From contig CANQRB010000011.1 in the NCBI GenBank assembly GCA_947626145.1, forward strand, positions 1 to 62,892: DNA of 62,892 bases. The letters are read 5' to 3'. Below, one piece after another: positions 24,749-33,552 of this stretch; within the stretch, counting starts at the first letter, position 1; each line of letters starts with the position of its first letter. The position numbers and the translations under genes were made by a program. A model generated the notes under the pieces. It searched no databases. It saw nothing but the letters and a program-made list of their open reading frames with translations, and was not told the DNA's origin. This stretch comes from an uncultured Clostridia bacterium. Its GTDB lineage: Bacteria > Bacillota > Clostridia > UMGS1883.

Positions 24749-27700
24749 ATGAAAAAAGTAATTTCTCTTGTCGTCGCGCTGGCAATGATTATCGCAGTCA
24801 TGCCCGCGGCGATAGCGGAGGGGGAAACCGACAGCTCCCTCATAGTCTACGCCAGCTTTGACGAGACTGTTACCGCCGAGACCGGTAAAATTACCGTGAA
24901 CGGCAGCGGCATCGAGGTGACCGACGGCATCCGCGGCAAGGCCGTACATATCCCCTCGGGCACCGGCAATTATCTGACCGTCACCGACGCCGACGGCGGC
25001 AATAATCTGCTTGTCGGGAAGGAAGCCGTGACAATCGCCTTCTTTGAAAACAGAGAAGACGGCCGCTGGCCCCTGTTTGCGGCTCCGAACAACACCGCGC
25101 AGGTTTACAATTCCGAGAACTATTTCGGTCTCTATGACAATGACGCTTTCCGCGTTGAACGCTATGTTGGCGGCCGCGGAAACGGTAACTCTTCTCAGGT
25201 GGTAGGCAAATTGCTTTCAGGCTGGAAGCACATCGCCATAGTCCTCACCGACACTTACACCGAGCTCTTTGTGGACGGCGTCAGCGTCGGTAAGACCGAT
25301 AGCAAATCCAAAATATCCGACCTGTTCTCCACGACGTCCTACGTTCAGCTGGGCCGTGGCAACTGGACCGATAACGGCGAGGACTTTAAGGGCTATATCG
25401 ACGAGCTGCGCGTTTATGACAGGGCCCTGACCGCCGACGAGATACTTCGCCTTTCCAAGTACGCCACACCTATCGATGAGATAAAGGCCGCCATAGCCAT
25501 TGCCGATCCCGACAATGTCACCGGCGATCTTGACCTTATCACCGCGTATAAGGGCGCGACCATCAAGTGGAAGTCCTCCGACACGTCCGTTATCACCGAC
25601 GACGGCAAGGTGACCCGTCCCGCAGAGGACACGGTCGTTACCCTGACCGCCTCCATAACCAACGACGTTGGCGATGAAGGAACTTACGAGGTGAAGGTAA
25701 CCGTGCTGAGCCAGCTCCAGAAAATACTGGAAACCATCAAGATTAACGACACTGACAACATTCTTGACTCCGTCACCCTTGTGAAAGAGGCCGAGGGAGT
25801 GGAAATAACATGGACATCCTCTAATCCCGACGTGGTGACCGACACGGATACCAGGAACGGGGACTATACCATACCCGCCGGTTACGTGACCCGCGGTGCC
25901 GAGGACGTCAAGGTCACTCTTACCGCCACCTTCCCCTACGGCGGACAGACCCACACCGAGACCTACAACCTCACTGTTAAGGCCCAAAAGCCCGAGGACG
26001 AAAAGGTCGCTTATCTGTATGCCTACTTCCGCGGCAACGTCAACGGTGAGGACGAGCGTCTTTCCATCCACTTTGCCACCAGTGAGGACGGCTATAACTG
26101 GACCGACCTCAACGGCAACTTCCCCGTTATCGAGTCCACAATGGGCACAAAGTCCCTCCGTGACCCCTACATAATCCGCAGCCGCTACGGCGACAAGTTC
26201 TATCTGGTCGCCACCGACCTGAACACTCAGGACGGTCAGGGCTGGGGCCCCTGGAGCCTTGCGGGCAGCAAGTACCTGATGGTATGGGCCTCCGAGGATC
26301 TTGTAAACTGGGGCGAGCAGCGCATGGTCAAGTTCGCCAACGACGATATCGGCTGCGCCTGGGCTCCCGAGTCCGTATATGACGTGGACACCGGCGAGTA
26401 TCTGGTTTACGCCGCCGGTAAGGACCTCACCCTTGGCGACGCTGCCATCGACACCGTTTATGTGACCCGCACCCGGGACTTCTATTCCTTCAGTGAGCCT
26501 GAGTATTTCGTTCGTCCCTACAACGAAAAGGGTGAGCGTGTAGCCGCCATAGACTCCACAATAATCCGTGCCGATGACGGCAAGTATTATCAGTTCTACA
26601 AAAAATACAACTCTGAAGTTTGGATGATGGTCAGCGACCATGCCGCCGGCCCCTATGAGGAGGTTACCTCCTTTAAGCCCATCGGCGGCGAGGGCCCCGC
26701 TATCTATAAGGTGAACGGCAGCACCCAGTATGCCCTGTGCATTGACAACTACAGCAAGTATATTCCCTACCTGACCGACAACATCGCCAGCGGCATCTTC
26801 ACCCAGGCCACCGCCGAGGTCACCATGCCCACCGGCTCCAAGCACGGCGGCATGATCCCCATCACTCAGGCGGAATATGACGCCCTTCTGGAGGCCTACG
26901 GCCCCGAGACTCCCGCCGCTGACGGCAGCGAACCCGCTCTTGAGTACGATTTCGAGTCCTCCACCGAGGGTCTTGTGGGCGGCGCCGCTCTGGGTCCCGA
27001 TGAAGACAACCCCGAGAACAACGTCCTCACCCTTGACGGAACCGAAGGCTCTTACTTCCAGTTCCCCGAAGGCACATTTGACCGTCAGGATACCTTTACC
27101 CTGCTCATGGACGTTAAGAGCGACATGGCCGACGGCGACAACTTCTTCACCTTCGCTCTGGGTCAGGGCGACAACACCGACCATTACCTGTTCTTCCGCG
27201 GACGCCACGGCCAGCTCCGCATAGCGGAAACCGTTTACGGCTGGCAGAACGAGCGTGCCGCCGTTGTGACAGATAACGGCATCGCTGGAGAGTGGGCAAG
27301 GATAGCCCTCGTTGTTAAGCCCGGTTATCTGGCCATCTACAAGGACGGTCAGCTCATCGCCGAGAACAACAACGCTCTCGTGGCCGACGGCTGCGGCAAG
27401 TTCACAACCTCTCACCTTGGTGTGGACGGCCTTGTGGCCTATCTGGGCAAGTCCTTCTTCCCCAATGACAAGTATATGAAGGGCAGCTTCGACGACGTGA
27501 AGCTCTACTACCGTGCCCTCTCTCCCGCCGAGATAGCTCAGGATTACGATCCCAACGTTTCGATCGATGATATGCTCAAGGCCGACGCGGACGCTGTCAA
27601 GCTCCCCGCCGAAACCAGAGAGGACATCACCCTTCCCGCCGAGGGCGCCATGGGCAGCAAAATAACCTGGACCAGCAGCGATCCCGCCATCACGGCCGAG

Positions 27701-28987
27701 GGCAAGGTTACCCGTCCTGGCCTTAACGAGGAGGACAAGACCGTCACCCTCACCGGTGAGTTTGCCCTTGCCGGTAAGACCCAGACTAAGGAATATACGG
27801 TAGTCGTAAAGGCCGGCGGCCCTCTGTGGACCTCCACCGCAGACTGGACCCAGCACGAGTTCACCCCCGTGGACGGCGACCTTATGCTGGCCATGGAATT
27901 TATACCCTATACCCTCGCCGACTCCACCGTGGCTATCGGCCCCGAAAATCTCACCCTTGACAACTGGGGCAAATACAACATCGGCTTCCACACCACCCCC
28001 GAGGGCAAGTTTGAGGCGTATGACGGTACGGAGGGCGAAATGGGGTTCAAGGCCGAAAACGATTTCACCGTCGAGGTGGGCAAGACCTACATTGTGGAGA
28101 TCTTCGCCAACACCGATGCAAAGACATTCGATATGTATGTTTGCGACGCCGCCAGTTCTACTGATGAGAACAAATGGACGATGATAGCCGATACCTATTT
28201 CTTCCGCGACAGAACCGAGGGCGCCCTCTCCCGTATCAATGTCCGGGGCGGCGACAAAGTGGCCGCGGGCCTGTTCGCCGTGGATAATTTCCGGCCCTAC
28301 AAGTTAAGATTTTCCTCCGGTCTCCGCATCAATGACGGAGAGGACAAGGCCTCCTTCGGTATAGCTTACGACATCGAAATAGTGGCCGAGGATGACGCGA
28401 TCTCGGGTGTGCAATTCACTTACGGCGCGGCTCTGGCCGACAGCGACGGAAATTACACCGACTTCGAGTCCGAAGCGTTCTATGAAAAATCAAAGTCAAC
28501 CCCCGTTATGCCCGTTTCGGAGGACGGAAAATACCGCCTGACCATAAATGGCATTTCCAACAACAATTCCGCCCGTACTTATATTGCATTTTTGAATTTT
28601 GGGACTCCGTTCGGAGTATCCAGCATCGGCGACATAGACTCCCTTTACGGCGTGCTGACTGAAAGTATAATGAACGCCGAGGGCACAAAGATACCCGAGG
28701 CCCGCCTCAAGGCCGCCAACGAGATAATCAGCTTCGTGGCCGCCAACAGCAATGATAAATCCAACGACAAGTTCCCCTTGCTCGGCGAGGCCAAGGCCAC
28801 GCTCTACAAGGCGGACGGCTCCCTTCAGGATAAGGCCGCGAGCCTGGGCATAAACGACAAGGCGACGGTTCAGCTGGCCGATACCCTGGCCCTTGAGTCC
28901 GTGGATATTGAGTTTGTGGAGACGGATCTGGCCGACGGCGGCAGCGGCGACATCACCGCCGAGGCGGACTTCATTCCCGAGCTTTGA
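24749..28987 (+). CDS. Giant secreted LamG - Ig-like - GH43 - LamG glycosidase
   Basis: Protein of 1412 residues; ATG at 24749 behind AAAGGAAATGATGAG. Signal peptide ~1-26. Approximate domain order: LamG-like concanavalin fold (27-235, GYIDELRVYDRALTADEI), two 'atrophied' bacterial Ig domains (240-415, WKSSDTSVITDDGKVTRP), a five-bladed GH43-type propeller (418-720), a second LamG (735-930, GSFDDVKLYYRALSPAEI), a third Ig domain (935-1025), and ~390 C-terminal residues that I do not recognise. Plausible GH43 catalytic positions are RDPYIIRS, AIDSTIIRADDGKYY and GGEGPAIYK. Likely substrates are arabinose- or xylose-containing plant glycans. No wall anchor is seen. The 51-residue peptide gene follows 14 bases after the stop. 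Confidence 0.87.
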   Translation: MKKVISLVVALAMIIAVMPAAIAEGETDSSLIVYASFDETVTAETGKITVNGSGIEVTDGIRGKAVHIPSGTGNYLTVTDADGGNNLLVGKEAVTIAFFENREDGRWPLFAAPNNTAQVYNSENYFGLYDNDAFRVERYVGGRGNGNSSQVVGKLLSGWKHIAIVLTDTYTELFVDGVSVGKTDSKSKISDLFSTTSYVQLGRGNWTDNGEDFKGYIDELRVYDRALTADEILRLSKYATPIDEIKAAIAIADPDNVTGDLDLITAYKGATIKWKSSDTSVITDDGKVTRPAEDTVVTLTASITNDVGDEGTYEVKVTVLSQLQKILETIKINDTDNILDSVTLVKEAEGVEITWTSSNPDVVTDTDTRNGDYTIPAGYVTRGAEDVKVTLTATFPYGGQTHTETYNLTVKAQKPEDEKVAYLYAYFRGNVNGEDERLSIHFATSEDGYNWTDLNGNFPVIESTMGTKSLRDPYIIRSRYGDKFYLVATDLNTQDGQGWGPWSLAGSKYLMVWASEDLVNWGEQRMVKFANDDIGCAWAPESVYDVDTGEYLVYAAGKDLTLGDAAIDTVYVTRTRDFYSFSEPEYFVRPYNEKGERVAAIDSTIIRADDGKYYQFYKKYNSEVWMMVSDHAAGPYEEVTSFKPIGGEGPAIYKVNGSTQYALCIDNYSKYIPYLTDNIASGIFTQATAEVTMPTGSKHGGMIPITQAEYDALLEAYGPETPAADGSEPALEYDFESSTEGLVGGAALGPDEDNPENNVLTLDGTEGSYFQFPEGTFDRQDTFTLLMDVKSDMADGDNFFTFALGQGDNTDHYLFFRGRHGQLRIAETVYGWQNERAAVVTDNGIAGEWARIALVVKPGYLAIYKDGQLIAENNNALVADGCGKFTTSHLGVDGLVAYLGKSFFPNDKYMKGSFDDVKLYYRALSPAEIAQDYDPNVSIDDMLKADADAVKLPAETREDITLPAEGAMGSKITWTSSDPAITAEGKVTRPGLNEEDKTVTLTGEFALAGKTQTKEYTVVVKAGGPLWTSTADWTQHEFTPVDGDLMLAMEFIPYTLADSTVAIGPENLTLDNWGKYNIGFHTTPEGKFEAYDGTEGEMGFKAENDFTVEVGKTYIVEIFANTDAKTFDMYVCDAASSTDENKWTMIADTYFFRDRTEGALSRINVRGGDKVAAGLFAVDNFRPYKLRFSSGLRINDGEDKASFGIAYDIEIVAEDDAISGVQFTYGAALADSDGNYTDFESEAFYEKSKSTPVMPVSEDGKYRLTINGISNNNSARTYIAFLNFGTPFGVSSIGDIDSLYGVLTESIMNAEGTKIPEARLKAANEIISFVAANSNDKSNDKFPLLGEAKATLYKADGSLQDKAASLGINDKATVQLADTLALESVDIEFVETDLADGGSGDITAEADFIPEL

Positions 28988-29001
28988 TTGAGGAGGAATT
29001 A

Positions 29002-29157
29002 ATGATGAAAGAATTTGTTTATCCCGAAATAGAGCTTCGCGACCTTTCGCCGGTGAGGAATGTCATGGACGACATCACCTTCAGCGGCGAGATCACAAGC
29101 CCCGATAACGAGCAGACCGTGACCGACCCCGCCGCAGGCGACGAGGCCACATGGTAA
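29002..29157 (+). CDS. Small acidic 51-residue protein of unknown function
   Basis: The ATG at 29002 (or 29005) has AGGAGG five to eight bases upstream, and a strong terminator follows. The sequence begins MMKEFVYPEIELRDLS, has a middle VMDDITFSGEIT and ends DPAAGDEATW. It has no signal peptide and no cysteine. It resembles, from memory, short gut-Firmicutes proteins of the pattern Y-x-P-E-I-E...D-I-(T/I)-x-S-G. Their function is unknown; a secreted or leader-peptide precursor is one possibility. The distance to the GH43 gene suggests co-transcription. The coding call rests on the ribosome site, codon use and terminator position. Confidence 0.7.
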   Translation: MMKEFVYPEIELRDLSPVRNVMDDITFSGEITSPDNEQTVTDPAAGDEATW

Positions 29158-29171
29158 AATTGTAAGCAGTA

Positions 29172-29203
29172 TCCCCGCCATCGTATGATGGCGGGGATTT
29201 TTT
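29172..29203 (+). terminator. Terminator after the small acidic protein gene
   Basis: TCCCCGCCATC / GATGGCGGGGA with loop GTAT and a seven-T run, 14 bases past the stop. Confidence 0.9.
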
Positions 29204-29220
29204 ACAGCCCGTTTATAATT

Positions 29221-29580
29221 ATAATTAGGAATGAGGAATTAGGAATGAGGAATATCATGCGCATTGACTTTATTTGTCATTGATAACGCGATTTTGACAC
29301 CGTAGGGGCGACCATCGGTCGTCCGCCATCAAACGTTTACGGCGACCATGATAAACGAAATTGTCAATCAAATTTCACTGTGCCATCTTACGGTAAAATC
29401 ATAAAATATTCGGTAGGGCGCGACGACCCCGGCGCGCCGCCGCGTTGATTTAAGGTAAATATGACATATTGTGTTAAGGCCTCCCCCTCGGAGGGGAAGC
29501 TGTCGGCGTGAGCCGGCTGATGAGGTGCAGCCGCTGTGCGGCGTTCCCCCACCAATATTCCTCATTCCTAATTCCTAAGT
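29221..29580. repeat. Composite intergenic repeat, complete with modules A, B and a C fragment
   Basis: Left heptads (29224-29253), module A (CGTCCGCCATCAAACGTTTA, 29320-29339), module B (GGTAGGGCGCGACGACCCCG, 29411-29430), an inverted fragment of module C (CCCTCGGAGGGGAAGCTGTC, 29485-29504), then right inverted heptads from 29557. Together with the adjoining hairpin it fills the 474-bp gap; no gene is seen. Confidence 0.78.
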
Positions 29581-29617
29581 TAAAAAGGCTTCCCCGCGAG
29601 AGGGAAGCCTTTTTAAC
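29581..29617 (-). terminator. Terminator of pnp
   Basis: TTAAAAAGGCTTCCC / GGGAAGCCTTTTTAA, 15 bases beyond the pnp stop on the minus strand. Confidence 0.8.
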
Positions 29618-29631
29618 TTACTTCGTTGCCC

Positions 29632-31713
29632 TTACTGCGGCAGGGCGTCCTTGCGCGAGAAGTTGTACCGTCCCATGCGATCCACCTCGATGAGCTTGAC
29701 CGCTATCTGGTCGCCCACCGAAACCACGTCGCTGACCTTCTCGACCCGCTTCTTATCCAGCTTGGAGATATGCACAAGACCCTCCTTGCCGGGCAGGTAC
29801 TCCACAAAGCAGCCGAAGTCCATAAGACGGGTCACCGTGGCCTCGAACACGTCGCCGATGTTCACGTCTCCGGCTATGCCGCGGACGATTTTGACCGCCT
29901 TGGCGGCGGCTTCGGCGTCGTTGGTGGCGAAGTATACCGTGCCGTCGTCCTCGATGTCTATCTTTACGCCGGTCTCGGCGGTGATGCGCTGAATTATCTT
30001 GCCGCCCTTGCCAATGACCTCGCTTATCTTCTCGGGGTCGATAACGGTGGAAACGATCTTGGGCGCGTACTTGCTTATCTCGGGCCGGGGCTCGGAAATG
30101 CAGGGCAGCAGGCACTCGTCAAGTATCTTGAACCGGGCGGCCCGCGTCTTCATAAGGGCCTCGTGTATTATCTCGGGGGTGAGGCCGTCGATCTTGATGT
30201 CCACCTGAATGGCGGTGACGCCCTCCTTTGTTCCGGCTACCTTGAAGTCCATGTCGCCGAAGAAGTCCTCAAGCCCCTGAATGTCAACCATGGTTATATA
30301 CCGGTCGCCCTCGGTCACAAGGCCGCAGGATATACCGGCCACGGGGGCCTTGATGGGTACGCCAGCGTCCATAAGGGCGAGGGTGCTGCCGCAGATGCTA
30401 CCCTGAGAGGTGGAGCCGTTGGAGGAAAGCACCTCCGAAACCACGCGAATTGTGTAGGGGAACTCCTCGTTGTCGGGAATAACGGGCACAAGAGCCTTCT
30501 CGGCCAGAGCGCCGTGACCTATCTCCCGGCGGCCGGGGCCGCGGCTGGGACGGGTCTCGCCCACGGAGTAGGAGGGGAAGTTGTACTGATGGATATAACG
30601 CTTGGACTCCTCCTCGTCGATGCCGTCAAGGAGCTGTTCCTCGCTTATCATGCCCAGAGTAACGGTGGTGAGCACCTGGGTCTGGCCACGGGTGAACAGG
30701 CCGCTGCCGTGGGTGCGGGGCAGGATGCCAACCTCGGCGGCGAGGGGACGAATGTCCTCAAGGCCGCGTCCGTCCACGCGCTTGCCGTCGTCCAGAATCC
30801 AGCGGCGGACAACATACTTCTGGAGCTTGTATATGGCCTCGTCCAGCACGGCCTCCTGCTCGGGATATTTCTCGCCCAAGGTCTCGTAAACATGGGCGTA
30901 AACACCCTTCAGGTTCTCCTCGCGGACGTTTTTGTCGTCGGTGTCCAGGGCCTCGCGCACCATGTCGATGGCGATTTCCTTCACGTCCTCGTACATCTCC
31001 TCGGGAACCACCACGGACTCGTACTCGAACTTTGGCTTGCCGATTTCGGCCTGTATTTCCTTGATGAATTTACAGATTTTCTGAATTTCCTTGTGGGCGG
31101 CCATTATGCCCTCAAAGACCTTCTCCTCGGGCACCTGATTGGCGCCGGCCTCGATCATGTTCACCTTTTCCTCGGTGCCGGCTATGGTCAGGAACATATC
31201 GCTGTGATGGCGCTGCTCCTGAGAGGGGTTGACCACGATCTCGCCGTCCACAAGGCCCACGGTGGCTCCGGCGATGGGGCCGGCAAAGGGAATGTTGGAG
31301 ATTGATATGGCGATGGAAGCGCCGATCATGCCGGTGATAACGGGGTCGTTGTCCTGATCCACGCTCATTACGGTGGCGACGACGCTCACGTCGTTGCGCA
31401 GATCCTTGGGGAACAGGGGACGGATGGGGCGGTCGATGCAGCGGGAGGCCAGAATGGCCTTCTCGGAGGGACGGCCCTCACGCTTGAGATAGCTGCCGGG
31501 GATTTTTCCCACGGAATAGAGCTTTTCCTCGAAATCCACGGACAGGGGGAAGAAGTCGATGCCGTCCCGGGGCTTGGCCGAGGCGGTGGCGGTGGCGTGC
31601 ACCACGGTGTCGCCGTAGCGCACAAGGCAGGCGCCGCCGGCCAGCTGGGCCATTTTTCCGGTCTCGACGGTCAGCGGACGGCCACAGAATTCGGTTTCAA
31701 ATACCTTGAACAT
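29632..31713 (-). CDS. pnp: Polyribonucleotide nucleotidyltransferase (PNPase)
   Basis: 3'-5' phosphorolytic exoribonuclease of 693 residues and a component of RNA degradation complexes. Two RNase PH domains (about 1-230 and 310-550) flank a helical region. The second holds GRGPGRREIGHGALAEKAL and the DMDFKVAGTKEGVTA active-site segment. A KH domain with VIGKGGKIIQRI (~555-615) and an S1 domain with GCFVEYLPGKEGLVHIS (~620-690) complete the standard architecture. The gene follows rpsO on the same strand, the usual order. A long hairpin between the two genes suggests processing-linked control. Confidence 0.97.
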   Translation of the reverse strand: MFKVFETEFCGRPLTVETGKMAQLAGGACLVRYGDTVVHATATASAKPRDGIDFFPLSVDFEEKLYSVGKIPGSYLKREGRPSEKAILASRCIDRPIRPLFPKDLRNDVSVVATVMSVDQDNDPVITGMIGASIAISISNIPFAGPIAGATVGLVDGEIVVNPSQEQRHHSDMFLTIAGTEEKVNMIEAGANQVPEEKVFEGIMAAHKEIQKICKFIKEIQAEIGKPKFEYESVVVPEEMYEDVKEIAIDMVREALDTDDKNVREENLKGVYAHVYETLGEKYPEQEAVLDEAIYKLQKYVVRRWILDDGKRVDGRGLEDIRPLAAEVGILPRTHGSGLFTRGQTQVLTTVTLGMISEEQLLDGIDEEESKRYIHQYNFPSYSVGETRPSRGPGRREIGHGALAEKALVPVIPDNEEFPYTIRVVSEVLSSNGSTSQGSICGSTLALMDAGVPIKAPVAGISCGLVTEGDRYITMVDIQGLEDFFGDMDFKVAGTKEGVTAIQVDIKIDGLTPEIIHEALMKTRAARFKILDECLLPCISEPRPEISKYAPKIVSTVIDPEKISEVIGKGGKIIQRITAETGVKIDIEDDGTVYFATNDAEAAAKAVKIVRGIAGDVNIGDVFEATVTRLMDFGCFVEYLPGKEGLVHISKLDKKRVEKVSDVVSVGDQIAVKLIEVDRMGRYNFSRKDALPQ

Positions 31714-31756
31714 TAAAAATACCTCCGTTTAATATTTTTGGGAGGGGACAGGGCTT

Positions 31757-31799
31757 CACTTAGAAAAGGACGGAAGGACGTTCCGTCCTTTTCTAAGTG
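31757..31799 (-). promoter_or_regulatory. Perfect 19-bp hairpin between rpsO and pnp
   Basis: CACTTAGAAAAGGACGGAA (31757-31775) is perfectly complementary to 31781-31799 across a five-base loop. No T run follows on the minus strand, so it looks like a double-strand RNA processing site rather than a terminator. E. coli has an RNase III site in the equivalent place. Confidence 0.7.
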
Positions 31800-31867
31800 G
31801 CAGCTCGGCCCCTCGTGACAAGCGAATTTTGCGGGGACAGCCCGGAGGCCGCCCCCGCACATTTCTC

Positions 31868-32131
31868 TTACTTTCTCAGGCCAAGCTTTTCAACAATGGC
31901 GCGGTAGCGCTCAATGTCAACCTTAGTGAGATAGTTGAGAAGGCCCCTTCTCTGGCCGACCATCTTAAGAAGACCCCGGCGGGAGTGGTGATCCTTCTTG
32001 TACACCTTAAGGTGTTCGTTGAGGTGGTTGATCCTCTCGGTGAGAATGGCGATCTGCACCTCGGGAGAGCCCGTGTCGCCCTCGTGAAGCTTGTAGGCGT
32101 CGATAATGGCCTGCTTCTGTTCCTTCTGCAT
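31868..32131 (-). CDS. rpsO: 30S ribosomal protein S15
   Basis: Protein of 87 residues that binds the central domain of 16S rRNA. It shows the hallmarks [35 protein letters not shown] and [10 protein letters not shown]. Full length for the family. AGGAGG lies before the ATG. It forms the rpsO-pnp unit. Confidence 0.98.
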   Translation of the reverse strand: MQKEQKQAIIDAYKLHEGDTGSPEVQIAILTERINHLNEHLKVYKKDHHSRRGLLKMVGQRRGLLNYLTKVDIERYRAIVEKLGLRK

Positions 32132-32241
32132 AAAAAATGCCTCCTGATAAATATTAGCACAGTCTCCGCGCGACTGCGGACGGGGTTGGAGCCGCCCCGC
32201 TCATAGCCGCGGGACAGGCGCGTAACGCCTGTATGCCACAA
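32132..32241 (-). promoter_or_regulatory. GC-rich structured leader of rpsO
   Basis: Contains consecutive hairpins on the minus strand: ACAGGCG/CGCCTGT, CCGC/GCGG, GGGG/CCCC and CAGTC/GACTG, all between about 32165 and 32235. S15 leaders are commonly autoregulatory structures; assignment to a specific S15 leader class is not possible by eye. Confidence 0.45.
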
Positions 32242-32336
32242 AAGAGTATATCATTAAAAACCCTGCTTGTCAAGAGGGAAAAGGGGAAAATTTTTCATTA
32301 TAATAAATCATCGGTCAAATATTTTTCAAAAAACTA

Positions 32337-32365
32337 TGGACATTTTCAAAAAAAAGTGCTACAAT
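32337..32365 (+). promoter_or_regulatory. Promoter of the helical acidic protein gene
   Basis: TGGACA, 17-nt spacer, TACAAT; ATG 36 bases downstream. Confidence 0.7.
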
Positions 32366-32400
32366 ATATATTAAACAATAAAAAAAGGAGGTTATTTATT

Positions 32401-32835
32401 ATGGTAGAATTTGACGAACTGATGAAAAAAGCCGGCGAACGCATGAACGAGGCCCGTGACGCTGTCATGGATCTTGCCGACAAGGCCGGTAAAAAGGCCA
32501 CCGAGCTCTATGGGGACGCGAAGGTGCGCCTGAAGATTTCCGATATCCAGAAGGATATCAACAAGCTTTACCGCGAGGTGGGCAAGTCCGCCTATACGGC
32601 CAACCGCTCCGGCGAGGACGTTTCCGCCGTGATCAATGAGAAGTGCGACGAGATCCAGCGCCTTTTCGGCGAGATGGAGGAGCTCTCCAAGTCCCTCAGC
32701 AAGGAGAAGGAGAATGAGGAGGCCGAGGCCGCCGCCGACGAGCCTATCGAAACCGAGGCCGTGGAGTCTGACGAGCCGGCCGAGCCCGAGGCTCCCGCCG
32801 AGCCTGAGCCCGCCGACGCCCCCGAGGAGGAGTAA
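32401..32835 (+). CDS. Helical protein with acidic C-terminal tail, unknown function
   Basis: Protein of 144 residues. The ATG at 32401 follows AAAGGAGGTTATTTATT. Residues 1-105 are predicted almost entirely helical and coiled-coil-like, rich in Lys/Glu/Ala (ARDAVMDLADKAGKKATEL, IQKDINKLYREVGKSAY). The last ~40 residues are a low-complexity Glu/Ala/Pro tail. No signal peptide, transmembrane helix or zinc-ribbon cysteine pair is present, so it is probably cytosolic. Similar small helical proteins are common in Clostridia, but I know of no assigned function. Confidence 0.7.
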   Translation: MVEFDELMKKAGERMNEARDAVMDLADKAGKKATELYGDAKVRLKISDIQKDINKLYREVGKSAYTANRSGEDVSAVINEKCDEIQRLFGEMEELSKSLSKEKENEEAEAAADEPIETEAVESDEPAEPEAPAEPEPADAPEEE

Positions 32836-32837
32836 TT

Positions 32838-33318
32838 TTTAAAATTAGGAATTAGGAATGAGGAATGAGGAATACTGGCGGTACATTTACAGCGTTTGTG
32901 TGCCGGTAATGTAGCCATTCCTCCGTAGGGCGCGACGACCCCGGCGCGCCGCAGTACCGCCTTACGTTACCAATGACAAACCACAGTTGAAGCCTTCCCC
33001 TCGAGGGGAAGGTGGCCCGAAGGGCCGGATGAGGTGTAGGACGCATAGCGTCCGTTAAAATAAAAAAACGAAATGTTAAAACTAACGCCGCCCGGCGGCT
33101 ACACCTCATCAGTCGGCTGACGCCGACAGCTTCCCCTCGGAGGGGAAGCCTTGGAGCAACTTGTCATATTTGCCGTAAATTTGCATAGCGGCGCGCCGGG
33201 GTCGTCGCGCCCTACCGGTTATTTCTCATTTATACCTGTTTCGCCGCCCCACATTCCCAACGACAAATAAATTTGATGCCCGCATTATTCCTAATTCCTC
33301 ACTCCTCATTCCTCATTG
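32838..33318. repeat. Composite intergenic repeat with modules B, C and inverted B
   Basis: Left heptads (32845-32872) with AATACTGGCGGTACA. Module B (TAGGGCGCGACGACCCCGGC, 32926-32945). A full module C (32999-33155) bounded by CCTTCCCCTCGAGGGGAAGG and CTTCCCCTCGGAGGGGAAGC and containing GCCGCCCGGCGGC. Then an inverted module B (33189-33216) and right inverted heptads to 33317. No gene is seen in the part of the 717-bp gap before the dockerin promoter. Confidence 0.8.
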
Positions 33319-33412
33319 AATTATCGCATGGGTAAAATTTAATAAATTTGTCACAAACATTTTGTACAACCTGACGAAAATAAAAAAAATCAGCAAGAAT
33401 TGAAAAAAACCC

Positions 33413-33440
33413 TTGCAAAATTTCAAAGTTATGGTATACT
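33413..33440 (+). promoter_or_regulatory. Promoter of the dockerin/cohesin pair
   Basis: TTGCAA, 16-nt spacer, TATACT, followed by a folded leader. Confidence 0.7.
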
Positions 33441-33446
33441 TATAGT

Positions 33447-33526
33447 ATGTAATGGTTGAGTGGAAAATCTGCGCCTTTGAGGGGCGGCGCGGGTTTCCGC
33501 TTGACGAACATCGCAAAAAATTACAT
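33447..33526 (+). ncRNA. Candidate structured leader of the dockerin gene
   Basis: Closing stem ATGTAAT (33447-33453) / ATTACAT (33520-33526). Inner stem AGTGGAAA (33459-33466) / TTTCCGCT (33494-33501), with a GCGCC/GGCGC hairpin inside. It lies between the promoter and a GAAAGGAG ribosome site, with no terminator. The class is not recognised and the fold is by eye only. Confidence 0.45.
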
Positions 33527-33552
33527 ATCTTTCTATGAAAGGAGTTTTCTAA

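Noticed and set aside
32132-32241. tRNA-like gene upstream of rpsO
   Set aside because: GC-rich hairpins resemble tRNA arms, but there is no T-arm consensus or CCA end and arm order is wrong.
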